64,000 nucleotides of DNA from an uncultured Rhodospirillaceae bacterium. GTDB lineage: Bacteria > Pseudomonadota > Alphaproteobacteria > UBA8366. A model generated the notes under the pieces. It made no database searches and was not told the DNA's origin. It worked only from the letters and a program-made list of their open reading frames with translations. This document shows positions 1 to 8,815 of the stretch, piece by piece. Location: positions 205,723 through 269,722 of the forward strand of contig CAJWLM010000001.1 in assembly GCA_913043025.1 (NCBI GenBank), given 5' to 3'. The stretch's first letter is position 1. Each line of letters opens with the position of its first letter. The position numbers and the translations under genes were made by a program.

Positions 1-2
1 CA

Positions 3-128
3 GCTGGTGAAATGGTCGGAGGATTATATTTTCATGGGTATGCATCTGGCACGGGATTAATGGCTGGGGCAACATTCGGACGCATTGCTGGTCGTGAGGC
101 TGCTGTGCATGCAGGGACATCAAATTAG
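3..128 (+). CDS. FAD-dependent oxidoreductase, C-terminal end only
   Basis: Only the last 41 codons are in the window; the gene begins before position 1 and stops with TAG at 126-128. The visible peptide includes GGLYFHGYASGTGL followed by FGRIAGREAA. This is the usual C-terminal pattern of the fumarate reductase/succinate dehydrogenase flavoprotein superfamily (FAD-binding domain 2), where the Gly-Thr-Gly stretch contacts FAD and the GR-AG-AA helix closes the fold. The substrate cannot be told from this fragment; 3-ketosteroid dehydrogenase-like, tricarballylate dehydrogenase-like and fumarate reductase-like members all end this way. The following gene is on the opposite strand and converges on it. 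Confidence 0.7.
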   Translation, partial: AGEMVGGLYFHGYASGTGLMAGATFGRIAGREAAVHAGTSN

Positions 129-237
129 TGTAAAGATGTAAGGTGGTTTGATTTGACGGCCCTGCCATTCCTATGCAGCTTATGGGAATGAAGGCGTAAT
201 TATTGTTTTCTCTTGTTCTGGGGGCTGATCGGGCCGA

Positions 238-1428
238 TTAAGTTTCTCCATACTGGACAACACTACCCGTTTTCAAAAAATCTTCGATTTCTTTTAAACT
301 ATAGCCATACTCAGAAAGTATTTGCTCAGAATGTTCCCCAAGATGTGGCGCATGAGCCAAAATTCCGTCTGCGAATGGTGAGTGCCCTGGTATGGTCGCC
401 ATAGGAATATTACCAAGAGATTCGTGATTGACCCAATTAATATAATCAGCAGCCTTCGTTTGGGGGTGGTAAAGAAAATCATCAAACGTAGCAGTGGGAC
501 TATTAATTATATCGAGTTTATCAAGTTCTTTTGTCCAGTAGGCATTTGATTTGGTTATTGTTGCTTCGGAAATGATCGCAGTCAATTCATCGACATTTGC
601 TATTCGTTTATCCCATTCATTGAAACGGGGGTCGTGCTCTAACTCAGGTTTCTCTATAAGTTGGCACAAAGCGTGAAATTTATCCGGTTCTCTCGCACTT
701 AAGTTTATTGAACCATCGTTGGTTGGGAAAGTGCCGGTTGGTGCGCCCAATACCGTTATTTTTCCCTCTTGCTTTACGTGTTCGATAATTTTTTGTCCCA
801 TAAAGGCGGCAGCAGCTTGCATCATGTTCATTTCAATTAACTTGCCACTGCCTTTAACGGCACGACGGTAAAGCGCTGTTGCGACGGCTTGATAAGCGTA
901 AAGACCAGTGATTACATCCATGGCCGTCATCCCGACTTTATGCGGGATACCGTCATTTCCTTTATTGAGTGTCATCCAGCCCGTAAAACTTTGTGCCACT
1001 ACATCTGTTACTGGTTTGTCCCTGTTAGGTCCCTTGGTCCCAAAGCCCGATATCGAACAATAGATAACTTTTGGGTTCGTTTTTTTTACCGTTTCGTAAT
1101 CAAGTCCAAAACGGCCCATAACGCCGGGTCGAAAGCTCTCTATAACAATGTCCGATTGCGATACTAATCTTTTGCCAATCGCTAGTCCGCCTTTGGTTTT
1201 AAAATTTATGCATAGTGCTCGTTTGCCGCGATTAAAATTTACATAACCGGCTGCCAAGTCGCCATACTTCTTACCGGCTTGACGCACCCAATCGCCACGA
1301 GGGGGTTCAACTTTAATAACGTTGGCCCCGTATTGTGCAAGCAGAAATGCGCAACTAGGCCCCGCAACACCTTGTGATGCATCAAAGACATTTAACCCCT
1401 CCAGCGGCGGTTCTTCGCCTGTGTCCAT
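238..1428 (-). CDS. Class III CoA-transferase (CaiB/BaiF family)
   Basis: A 396-residue protein of normal length for family III CoA-transferases, which move CoA between carboxylic acids through a covalent aspartyl-CoA intermediate. The N-terminus reads LEGLNVFDASQGVAGP, then a Rossmann-like segment with GANVIKVEPPRGD (about 35-46) and the family stretch ESFRPGVMGRFGLDY (97-111). The likely catalytic Asp is D171 in KVGMTAMDVITGLYAYQ, at the position of the catalytic Asp (about 169) of formyl-CoA transferase. It is the last gene of a three-gene minus-strand operon, 5 bp after an FMN-dependent 2-hydroxyacid dehydrogenase that itself follows a crotonase. The set suggests activation and oxidation of a carboxylic or hydroxy acid as its CoA thioester; the substrate is unknown. 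Confidence 0.88.
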   Translation of the reverse strand: MDTGEEPPLEGLNVFDASQGVAGPSCAFLLAQYGANVIKVEPPRGDWVRQAGKKYGDLAAGYVNFNRGKRALCINFKTKGGLAIGKRLVSQSDIVIESFRPGVMGRFGLDYETVKKTNPKVIYCSISGFGTKGPNRDKPVTDVVAQSFTGWMTLNKGNDGIPHKVGMTAMDVITGLYAYQAVATALYRRAVKGSGKLIEMNMMQAAAAFMGQKIIEHVKQEGKITVLGAPTGTFPTNDGSINLSAREPDKFHALCQLIEKPELEHDPRFNEWDKRIANVDELTAIISEATITKSNAYWTKELDKLDIINSPTATFDDFLYHPQTKAADYINWVNHESLGNIPMATIPGHSPFADGILAHAPHLGEHSEQILSEYGYSLKEIEDFLKTGSVVQYGET

Positions 1429-1433
1429 CGTAA

Positions 1434-2582
1434 TTAGCCCCCGTACGGATGTGCCGGCAACTGCGTCATTATATGGCTTGACCAGACGCTGGGCTCGTGG
1501 ACTGGATCAGCAGCGCGAAGGTTATCTGCACCAACCTGAGCCCAGTTAGTTACTCCCATGAGCCCAAACGCTATGCTTAATTCTTCTTCTAGGATTTCTA
1601 AAAGGCGGACGAGGCCATCTACACCAGCGGCCGCGCATCCAATACATTGAAGTCGACCTATACCGACCATATCTGCACCTAATGCTTTAGCTTTTACAAT
1701 ATCCGTGGCACGCTGTATCCCGCCGTCTACAATAATCTTTGTTTTGCCCTTACACTCCGCGACCACCTCGGGAAGGATCTCTATGCTCCCCCTACCATGA
1801 TCAAGAGCCCTGCCACCATGATTGGAGATATAAACGCCGTCTACCCCTTCTTCGCATGCCCGGCCCGCATCATCAACGTCACCAATTCCTTTCAGAATGA
1901 GTGGAATGTCCCATTTATCTTTGAAACGCTTTACGTTATCCCAGGTCCATTGGGCCTGCCAGACATTCTCATCCGTGGTAACGTTAGAACGCCATTTCTT
2001 AAGGTAGCGATTAGCAAGATCGCGTTCGCGACGGCTGTAGGTTGCGGAGTCAACTGTAACCGCAAATGCATCATAACCTGAGTCAATAGCACGTTTTGCA
2101 TGGTCATCTACGAATTCATCTCCACCGCGGACGTAAAGTTGGAAAATCCTAGGATTATCAGCGGCCTGTGCCACAGCTTCTAAGCCTGGTGTGCAGCGAG
2201 AGCTAAGCATATCGAAGACATTGAAACGTTCGGCAGCTTGAGCTGTTACAACACCTCCTCCTTCTGCAAAAGTTTCAATTGACCCTACAGGTGCTAGGAT
2301 TAGTGGCAGCCGTATTTTTTTCCCCATGAATTCAACCGATGGATCAAATGTACTGACATCTACCATGGCTCGCGGACGAAGCGCTAATTTATCGTAGCCA
2401 TGGCGATTACGTCTGAGTGTGGTTTCACTGTCAGAGCCGCCTGCGAGGTAATCCCAGGTTCCTTGGCTGCACGTTTTATGAGCTGCGTGTATCAATTCGT
2501 GGATTGTCGCGAAGCGATAACTTAGGTCAGCCTGGTTTGCCATTTCCGTGTCAGTAACCTGTTTCTTTTCTTGTTTGCTCAT
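1434..2582 (-). CDS. FMN-dependent alpha-hydroxy-acid dehydrogenase
   Basis: Member of the glycolate oxidase/L-lactate dehydrogenase/mandelate dehydrogenase family, which oxidises 2-hydroxy acids to 2-oxo acids with FMN. Visible motifs are VTVDSATYSRRERD, IPLILKGIGDVDDA (FMN-contacting Lys), the active-site signature SNHGGRALDHGRGS with the catalytic His and the substrate-binding Arg, and IIVDGGIQRATDIVKAKALG with GADMVGIGR for phosphate binding. The open frame runs further upstream to 2672, into the crotonase gene, but the start at 2582 (protein MSKQEKKQV, 382 residues) is preceded by AGGAG with a 7-base spacer, so I chose it. It is the middle gene of the crotonase/dehydrogenase/CoA-transferase operon. 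Which hydroxy acid it uses cannot be read from sequence. Confidence 0.88.
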   Translation of the reverse strand: MSKQEKKQVTDTEMANQADLSYRFATIHELIHAAHKTCSQGTWDYLAGGSDSETTLRRNRHGYDKLALRPRAMVDVSTFDPSVEFMGKKIRLPLILAPVGSIETFAEGGGVVTAQAAERFNVFDMLSSRCTPGLEAVAQAADNPRIFQLYVRGGDEFVDDHAKRAIDSGYDAFAVTVDSATYSRRERDLANRYLKKWRSNVTTDENVWQAQWTWDNVKRFKDKWDIPLILKGIGDVDDAGRACEEGVDGVYISNHGGRALDHGRGSIEILPEVVAECKGKTKIIVDGGIQRATDIVKAKALGADMVGIGRLQCIGCAAAGVDGLVRLLEILEEELSIAFGLMGVTNWAQVGADNLRAADPVHEPSVWSSHIMTQLPAHPYGG

Positions 2583-2604
2583 AAACATTCTCCTGGGTTT
2601 TGGT

Positions 2605-3396
2605 TTACTTGCCCTTAAATTCGGGATAGCGCTTTTCGAGGAAAGCATTAACAGCTTCGGAATGATCTTCACTGGCGCGCGCTAATGTCATGTGTGATGA
2701 TATTTGGTCAAGATGTGCTCTTATATCCATATCCATTCCCTGATACATGGCGCGTTTTATTAACCTCACTGAAATTGGAGCTTTTCGGGAAATTTTACGC
2801 GCAAGTTTGTAGGTTTCTTCCATCAAATCCTTTTTTTGGTAAACATGGTTTACCAATCCTATGCGGAGTGCTTCATCTGCATCGATTAAATTGGCTGAAA
2901 AAGCCAGCTCTAAAGCCATTGGCAAGCCTACGACCCGCGGCAAAACCCAACAGCCTCCAGCGCCAGGAACGAGGCCCATATTCACGTAACTTTCTGCAAA
3001 CCGTGCCTCATCTGATGCCAGTCTAAAGTCACAGTGACAAGCAATATCGAGCCCTGCTCCTGTGGCAGGTCCGTTTATAGCCGCTATAATTGGTTTATCG
3101 AAATCTACTAATAAACGCGGAATTCTTTGAATACCATCATATAAACTGTATTTCGCGATCATCGGACTTTTTTTCTCAACCGCTTCCTTCATCGCTTTGA
3201 TGTCCCCACCAGCGCAAAAAGAATCGCCGTGCCCAGTTAGAACAACAACTTTAATTTCAGTGTTGGCCTGTATTGCTTCGAGCTGCTCCACCATTGCGTC
3301 AAGCATTTCTGGCGAGAGGGCATTACGCACATCGGGCCGATGAAGCGTCAAAGTGGCAATACTATCTTCAACCTTATATTGGAGGTGGTCAGTCAT
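2605..3396 (-). CDS. Enoyl-CoA hydratase/isomerase (crotonase) family protein
   Basis: A 263-residue crotonase-fold protein. The first oxyanion-hole segment is DSFCAGGDIKAM (58-69) and the second is NGPATGAGLDIACHCDF (108-124). In canonical enoyl-CoA hydratase two glutamates (144 and 164 in the rat enzyme) do the chemistry. Here the first is replaced by D117 in GAGLDIA, and the second falls at Y137 in FAESYVNMG. The segment GLVPGAGGCWVLPRVVG resembles the PaaG/PaaB-type isomerase branch more than true hydratases. It is therefore probably an isomerase or another crotonase-fold acyl-CoA enzyme. It is the first gene of the operon, 22 bp before the FMN-dependent dehydrogenase. Confidence 0.85.
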   Translation of the reverse strand: MTDHLQYKVEDSIATLTLHRPDVRNALSPEMLDAMVEQLEAIQANTEIKVVVLTGHGDSFCAGGDIKAMKEAVEKKSPMIAKYSLYDGIQRIPRLLVDFDKPIIAAINGPATGAGLDIACHCDFRLASDEARFAESYVNMGLVPGAGGCWVLPRVVGLPMALELAFSANLIDADEALRIGLVNHVYQKKDLMEETYKLARKISRKAPISVRLIKRAMYQGMDMDIRAHLDQISSHMTLARASEDHSEAVNAFLEKRYPEFKGK

Positions 3397-3769
3397 TGAT
3401 TTCCCCTGATTTTAGTTTCTGAATTTTAACCTGGATTAACTTGGAAATTGGAACTTGTCTAGTCGCCGGGAACGCCGTTTAGCCGGGCTGTGACTACTTA
3501 GACTGCAATCCGCAGTTCTATAAGATTATTTTACACAACTACTAAACAATAAGATTAGTAATACGAATAAACTAATCATAATTATCAATAAAAAAGTGAC
3601 AAGGCAGTGTATTATAAATAAGAATAATAAATAATCTATTTTTATTTATAATAATCAAGTATAAAAATAGTGTGTATTGCTATCAAAACCATTGAGAAAT
3701 GTTAAGATATTATGCTACCTTAAAAGATTACCAATCATTTTTGCGAATAACATTTTTAACAGGTATGTC
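3397..3769. promoter_or_regulatory. Divergent intergenic region with an 11-bp inverted repeat
   Basis: This 373-bp stretch separates the crotonase operon (minus) from the DUF47/PiT pair (plus), so it must hold promoters for both. It is very AT-rich from about 3530 to 3680. It contains a perfect 11-bp inverted repeat, ATTATAAATAA at 3611-3621 and TTATTTATAAT at 3642-3652, centred about 140 bp before the DUF47 start. This could be an operator or simply AT-rich structure. I do not see a good Pho box, which would be the expected control site for a phosphate transporter. Confidence 0.35.
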
Positions 3770-4432
3770 ATGGCTTTACCAAAGAATGTGTTTATGTTCG
3801 GCAAATCAAAAGCCTTGGAACATAAAATCGATGAGTTTCTCGACAGGTTATCCGAATCTGCTTTGCTGTTTGACTTAGCTATAAAGTCCTATCTTTCAGA
3901 CGGCTATAGCGAGGATTTTGCAGCGAAACGCAAAGACGTTAATGATAATGAGAGTGCAGCGGATGTATTGCGTCGTGAAATTGAATCACAGCTTTATTCG
4001 CAAACTTTAATTCCTGAAAGTCGAGGAGATGTTTTAGGTCTCATCGAAACATTGGATGATGTGCTCAATCTCTGCGAAAGCTCACTTTGGGCCTTTGATA
4101 TAGAAAAGCCAAAAATCCCCGATGAGCACCATGCTCTTTTCAAGGAACTGACCGAAATGGTTGTACAATCTGTGGAGGCGTTGGCCCGATCGTCGCGCGC
4201 TTTCTTTCGCGATTTTGATAGGGTCACTTATCATAATCACAAAGTAATGTTTTACGAAACTGAGGCTGACAAAGTTTCTACAAAATTAAAGCGGCAGATA
4301 TTTGCATCAAAACTAGATCTGGCTCACAAAATGCACCTGCGATTCTTTGTCGAAAGTATAGATAATATCGCCGATTGGTCAGAGGATGTGGCTGATCGTT
4401 TGGCAATTTATGCTCTGAAGCGTTCGGTCTAA
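3770..4432 (+). CDS. DUF47 family protein (PhoU-like, phosphate-transport accessory)
   Basis: All-helical protein of about 220 residues from the chosen ATG at 3770 (MALPKNVFMFGKSKALEHK). The frame extends up to 3677, but the family normally starts just before the FGKS-type segment, and ACAGG lies 6 bases upstream of this ATG. DUF47 proteins are distantly related to PhoU and are usually encoded next to PiT phosphate transporters, as here: the PiT gene starts 6 bp downstream. Recognisable family pieces are the repeated helical blocks such as LIETLDDVLNLCESSLWAF and the C-terminal WSEDVADRLAIYAL. The family is thought to modulate the partner transporter; the mechanism is not established. Confidence 0.85.
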   Translation: MALPKNVFMFGKSKALEHKIDEFLDRLSESALLFDLAIKSYLSDGYSEDFAAKRKDVNDNESAADVLRREIESQLYSQTLIPESRGDVLGLIETLDDVLNLCESSLWAFDIEKPKIPDEHHALFKELTEMVVQSVEALARSSRAFFRDFDRVTYHNHKVMFYETEADKVSTKLKRQIFASKLDLAHKMHLRFFVESIDNIADWSEDVADRLAIYALKRSV

Positions 4433-4438
4433 CATACA

Positions 4439-5908
4439 TTGGAAGCCGGTGTTCTCATATTTTTAACTAGTGGCCTATTTTTAGGGTGGGCATTGGGTGC
4501 TAACGATGCAGCCAACGTATTTGGTACCGCTGTAGGGACTAGGATGGTGAGATTTTCTACGGCCGCCATTATCTGTTCAATTTTTATTATTATAGGAGCT
4601 GTATGGGGTGGTGCCGGTGCCGCTAGCACCCTTGGTAAGCTAGGTGCGGTAAATGCATTACCCGGCGCTTTCATGGCAGCTTTCTCTGCTGCGTTATCCG
4701 TTTATTTGATGACAAAAGCGGGTCTGCCGGTGTCTACCAGCCAAGCAATTGTCGGAGGTATTATAGGTTGGAATTTATTTAGTGGCACGCTTACTGACGC
4801 TACGACGTTGACAAAAATAATAAGTACCTGGGTTCTGTGTCCGGTTCTTGCTGCTATTTTTGGTGCAGCAATATTTAAAGTTACAGTTAAGTTAATGAGA
4901 TTAGCCAAAATACATTTGATAAGGGTCGACGCCTATACCCGGTTAGGATTGATAGTAGCTGGGGCATTTGGATCTTATAGCTTAGGGGCAAATAACATTG
5001 CCAATGTAATGGGTGTTTTCGTTTCCTCATCGCCATTTGATGATATATCTATCGGCGGCTTTTTTACTTTGTCTTCAATGCAACAGTTATTTTTGATAGG
5101 TGCTATCGCCATAGCGGTTGGCGTTTTTACATATTCAAAGCGGGTAATGATGACAGTTGGGAACGACTTACTTCCTTTATCACCTGTGGGCGCCTGGGTT
5201 GCTGTGGTCTCCCATTCGATTGTTCTTTTTTTATTCGCTTCGGAAGGATTAAAATATGCATTGGAGAGTAATGGGTTGCCGTCCATACCGTTGGTGCCCG
5301 TTTCGAGTTCACAGGCTGTCGTTGGAGCGGTTTTAGGTATTGCACTTGTTCAAGGTGGACGAGGATTTAGGTGGAGAGTATTCGGTTCAATAAGCTTGGG
5401 CTGGATTGTGACACCGGTAATCGCGTGTGCAATTTGCTTCGTAGGGCTTTTCTTTTTACAAAATGTTTTTAAACAACAAACCTTTCGTGACGCACCCCAT
5501 ATTCTCAGTAATGACGTTCTTGATCGAATTGCAAAGGAAGGAGTGTCAGAATCCGCGTTAGGCGCAATCAAAGGTCAGCGATATGATAATGCGGTAGCGT
5601 TGGATCAAGCCTTGACGAAAATCGGAAAATACAGCACGCGCGATCGAGAGAAAATAATGGAGTTTTCTCGACGTGCCCCGATTATGATTGATCAAAAATT
5701 TTTTACTAAGCTAAATCGTGGGCCACTTAGCCCTGAACGTTTAGAATCAGTATACCAACTAAATGGTCGTTATTACCCCTATGAGTGGATGTTTAGAGAT
5801 GATCTTTCCAAATCCTCGAGATCATGGAGAAAGAAGGGAGACGAACGCTACAATCAAATGTTAAAACAAGATTTACAGTTTCTCATTAGATTATTTCGTG
5901 CAAAATAG
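4439..5908 (+). CDS. pit: Inorganic phosphate transporter, PiT family
   Basis: A 489-residue membrane protein carrying both inverted copies of the PiT signature: WALGANDAANVFGTAVGTR near the N-terminus and LGANNIANVMGVF near residue 183. The GAND/GANN motifs form the phosphate and cation site. Many hydrophobic segments run through about residue 350. A long hydrophilic C-terminal tail (about 350-489, rich in charged residues such as RSWRKKGDERYNQ) follows the last membrane segment. The start is a TTG at 4439, 6 bp after the DUF47 stop, so translation is probably coupled. The Pit family imports metal-phosphate by proton symport. The extended tail is longer than in E. coli-type PitA and may be a regulatory domain. 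Confidence 0.9.
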   Translation: MEAGVLIFLTSGLFLGWALGANDAANVFGTAVGTRMVRFSTAAIICSIFIIIGAVWGGAGAASTLGKLGAVNALPGAFMAAFSAALSVYLMTKAGLPVSTSQAIVGGIIGWNLFSGTLTDATTLTKIISTWVLCPVLAAIFGAAIFKVTVKLMRLAKIHLIRVDAYTRLGLIVAGAFGSYSLGANNIANVMGVFVSSSPFDDISIGGFFTLSSMQQLFLIGAIAIAVGVFTYSKRVMMTVGNDLLPLSPVGAWVAVVSHSIVLFLFASEGLKYALESNGLPSIPLVPVSSSQAVVGAVLGIALVQGGRGFRWRVFGSISLGWIVTPVIACAICFVGLFFLQNVFKQQTFRDAPHILSNDVLDRIAKEGVSESALGAIKGQRYDNAVALDQALTKIGKYSTRDREKIMEFSRRAPIMIDQKFFTKLNRGPLSPERLESVYQLNGRYYPYEWMFRDDLSKSSRSWRKKGDERYNQMLKQDLQFLIRLFRAK

Positions 5909-6065
5909 TGTTAGTTACCCGAAAGTTTTTGATATTTAAAAAACTTGACATTTTGTCGTGGGAATAAATGACAATTTTCGCTCGGTATAGGCAAATATAA
6001 TTATTAACGCACAATCCAAAGTTTGCTCAAATTCGCTGCTTTCGGCGTAATACTCAAGTTTTTCT

Positions 6066-6893
6066 TTAACTAGTGGGGTAGTCGTCAGGCAGGTTGGTGC
6101 ATTTTAATGTCATTGCGCCATCAAGCTTAATCTCACTTCCTGTGACGAATTTAGACTCATCTGATCCAAGGTATACTGCGGCATATGCAACGTCAAAACC
6201 ATCGCCCATCTGGCCGAGTGGGATACGGGCATTTCGTGTTGCTATTAATTTTTTAATATCTCCGCCAGTCCGTTGACTGGCAAGCCGTGTCTCAACCATC
6301 GGGGTGTGAAGCTGGCCTGGAATTATTGTATTGCATCGCACACCACGGCCCGCAAATTCAATTGCCACCGCTTCGCTAAAACGCCTGATCGCAGCTTTGG
6401 TTGTACAATAAGCAATTTGAAAAGCGCCGCCATAGGTAAGTCCAGAAGTTGAAGACATGTTAATTATTGAGCCGGTTTTATTTTTAACCATTATTGGAAG
6501 AACTGCTTTGGTAACTAGGAAGACATGCTTAAGGTTGTGATCCATCTGTTTGTCCCAAACCTCTTCCTCCATGTCCATTGCTCCGCCCGCGGCTGATCCA
6601 CCAACATTATTCTGAAGCACATCTATTTGACCAAAACGGTCGACACATGAAGAAATCATCTCATTGACCGATGCGGCATTTGTCACATCACAACAATAAG
6701 TGATGCATTCGTTACCTTCGTCTTGTATCGTTTTAGCAGTTTCCTCAACAGATTCTTGATTGAGATCAACAGCAAATACTTTTGCTCCCTCTCGGGCAAA
6801 GAGAGTTGCGGTGGCACGCCCATTACCCCAACCAGGGCCGCATGATCCAGCACCAGATATTAAAGCTACCTTTCCTTCCAATCGGCCAGGCAT
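6066..6893 (-). CDS. Short-chain dehydrogenase/reductase (SDR)
   Basis: Classical SDR of 275 residues. The cofactor loop is LISGAGSCGPGWGNGRA (11-27), an extended variant of the GxxxGxG motif. The NNAG-like motif is NNVGG (95-99) and the catalytic Tyr-Lys pair is Y162 and K166 in IAYCTTKAA, with the active-site Ser within NMSSTSG (145-151). D39-type acidic residues after the second strand (VFAVDLNQ) suggest NAD(H) preference. It is a single gene, convergent with the phosphate transporter and separated from it by 157 bp. The substrate is not predictable; the family includes sugar, steroid and 3-oxoacyl reductases. Confidence 0.88.
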   Translation of the reverse strand: MPGRLEGKVALISGAGSCGPGWGNGRATATLFAREGAKVFAVDLNQESVEETAKTIQDEGNECITYCCDVTNAASVNEMISSCVDRFGQIDVLQNNVGGSAAGGAMDMEEEVWDKQMDHNLKHVFLVTKAVLPIMVKNKTGSIINMSSTSGLTYGGAFQIAYCTTKAAIRRFSEAVAIEFAGRGVRCNTIIPGQLHTPMVETRLASQRTGGDIKKLIATRNARIPLGQMGDGFDVAYAAVYLGSDESKFVTGSEIKLDGAMTLKCTNLPDDYPTS

Positions 6894-6996
6894 GTTGTTC
6901 TCCCTTTATATTTCACTATACATTAGATTGCATATGCTGGACTCAATAGAAAGCATAGGTACCATTTTTATTTATGACTTGGTGAAAATTAAAAAA

Positions 6997-7776
6997 TCAT
7001 GCAGCGCAGTATCCGTTGGCGCGGTAGCCTCCAAGCATGAGCGTGCAATCTTTTTTAAGATGGTCGATGAAGGGGGCTGATCGAAGGAATGTTCGAAGTC
7101 CGCGGTGGATGTCATCATCTGTTTCTGCCATAGCAGCGCATTGATCAAGTGGACGGAAAAAAGGAGCGCGTGGCCGGTGTTCAGTTTTCCGGATGGAGAG
7201 TGGAATAAGGCCGCCGGTCGATGCGCAGATAAATTCTGCAATTCCGGGTTGGGAAGCAACTTCTATTTTCTCCAGAGCATTCGGGGCGGCAATTGAAGTT
7301 AGATCTGAATTTTCAGGATTTTGTTGGAACATTGATTCGTAGCTCCTTCCACTCTGCCGATAGACAATAGAGCCATCTCCAACACGCATTGCGATTGTTC
7401 CAGCGGGACTAGCTAGTATGACAATTAGAGTAGGGGATAAAATGAGGGAAGTATGACTGCTGTTAATGATTTGCTCGACCAGGGCTGACCTAACACCCTC
7501 GCAAAGCTCCTGAAAAAAGGGGGTCGCTATATCTACTTCTGGGCAATCAACGAGTTTTGCCAAGTAATGACGATCCTCTAAAAGAGTTGTAATAGCCTTT
7601 TTTACAACGATTTTTGCTGTGTTTTGTGGATGGATAATGCTCCTAACATCATCAGAAAGTGCTGCTATTATTACCTCTTCGCCGACTTTGTGGACTTCTC
7701 CGTAATCTAATGCAGGCAAAGGAGAAAGACTTCCTGCTTTTGCTTTCCTGTAATCTACGGCAGCATGCCAACTCAT
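6997..7776 (-). CDS. Divergent PP2C-type phosphatase-like protein
   Basis: A 259-residue protein from the ATG at 7776 (MSWHAAVDYR). The frame can be read up to a TTG at 7812, but AGGA lies 11 bases before the ATG. Weak but ordered similarity to the PP2C_2 phosphatase pattern is visible: an opening SWHAAVDYRKAKAG, a segment IIAALSDDV where PP2C enzymes have VADGxG, a central IAMRVGDGSIVYR matching the AxVGDSRxY strand pair, and a late DCTLMLGGY matching the DDxTL strand. Several metal-binding positions look altered, so it may be inactive or a regulator. It is a single gene; neighbours give no functional clue. The assignment is tentative. Confidence 0.5.
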   Translation of the reverse strand: MSWHAAVDYRKAKAGSLSPLPALDYGEVHKVGEEVIIAALSDDVRSIIHPQNTAKIVVKKAITTLLEDRHYLAKLVDCPEVDIATPFFQELCEGVRSALVEQIINSSHTSLILSPTLIVILASPAGTIAMRVGDGSIVYRQSGRSYESMFQQNPENSDLTSIAAPNALEKIEVASQPGIAEFICASTGGLIPLSIRKTEHRPRAPFFRPLDQCAAMAETDDDIHRGLRTFLRSAPFIDHLKKDCTLMLGGYRANGYCAA

Positions 7777-7972
7777 CGCATTATTGTTCCTATGAAACTG
7801 TTTGGCCGACAAGATATGCTAAAAATAGGTACCGAAATATTTCAAATATTCTAATAAACACAAAAACTATATTTTAATTGTCGTATAAATACAAGTAATA
7901 TACTAAAAAATTATGTATTAAGTTACGGTAATTAAAAAATATGCAGCATTCGTAAATATAGAGAGTAACAAA

Positions 7973-8410
7973 ATGACGGGGATTCCGTTTAGGATTATTG
8001 GTTTAGATCATTTAGTACTTCGTGTGCGCAACATAGAGGTAATGATAAATTTTTATTGCGACATCCTTGGGTGTATCCAAGAACGTGAGGTAGCGGAGTT
8101 AGGCCTTGTGCAGCTGCGTGCGGGGACGAGTCTGATTGATTTGGTTGATTGCGCCGGGAAACTTGGACGTAAAGGCGGGTTGACTGTGTCATCCGGCTCC
8201 GAAGGGGGGAGCATGGATCATTTTTGCCTGAGAATAGCCGGATTTGACAAAGAAAAGGCAATGAAACATCTCAGCTCGGCCGGAGTGCGATTGGGTGATT
8301 TTGGGACGCGTTATGGTTCAAAGGGGATGGGGCCGTCACTTTACCTTTATGATCCGGAGGAAAATATGATCGAATTAAAAGGGCAGAGCGTAAATACGGA
8401 TGGCAATTAA
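7973..8410 (+). CDS. VOC family protein (glyoxalase/bleomycin-resistance fold)
   Basis: A 145-residue protein with two beta-alpha-beta-beta-beta modules of the vicinal oxygen chelate superfamily. The first module begins LDHLVLRVRNIEVMINFYCD, and the second contains GGSMDHFCLRIAGFD and ends SLYLYDPEENMIELKG. The His in LDHLVL, the His in MDHFCL and the Glu in MIELKG sit at the usual divalent-metal ligand positions. It could be a lactoylglutathione lyase-like, dioxygenase-like or antibiotic-resistance-like enzyme; sequence alone does not separate these. It is monocistronic, with AGAGAG before the start codon. Confidence 0.85.
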   Translation: MTGIPFRIIGLDHLVLRVRNIEVMINFYCDILGCIQEREVAELGLVQLRAGTSLIDLVDCAGKLGRKGGLTVSSGSEGGSMDHFCLRIAGFDKEKAMKHLSSAGVRLGDFGTRYGSKGMGPSLYLYDPEENMIELKGQSVNTDGN

Positions 8411-8815
8411 TTTATTTGCTCCAAAGTGCTCGCTTTGAGATTAATCGTGGGCACTCTACGCATATTTATTTATCTGTTTTAGCTGCTGAACAAATTTAGT
8501 GATAAGATATAGTTTCAGTGTATGTGCTTTTAACAGCAAACAATCATAAAGCGCGATTTTTCAAAGTAAAAAAGCTAGTCAGCGATCATGTTATATGTCT
8601 GATAGGGTAAATTTTCTTGAAACGAACTTAAACGGCATGAAAATAAAAAAACATTTAAAAATGCGATAATATTAAATATTATATAAATAAATTGAATCTT
8701 TATTTAATTTTTACTCAAAATATTTTAAAATTTACTTTGTGTTTATATATGTATATATTTACTTCTATTATTAATTTGTTTATACAGATATTTTTTATTG
8801 AGTAGATGTGAATCA
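8411..8815. other. AT-rich intergenic region before the SPOR gene
   Basis: This 405-bp stretch has no gene I can support. From about 8630 to 8800 it is almost purely A/T, with runs such as ATATTAAATATTATATAAAT. It presumably contains the promoter of the downstream SPOR-domain gene. No clear terminator hairpin for the VOC gene was found. Confidence 0.4.
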
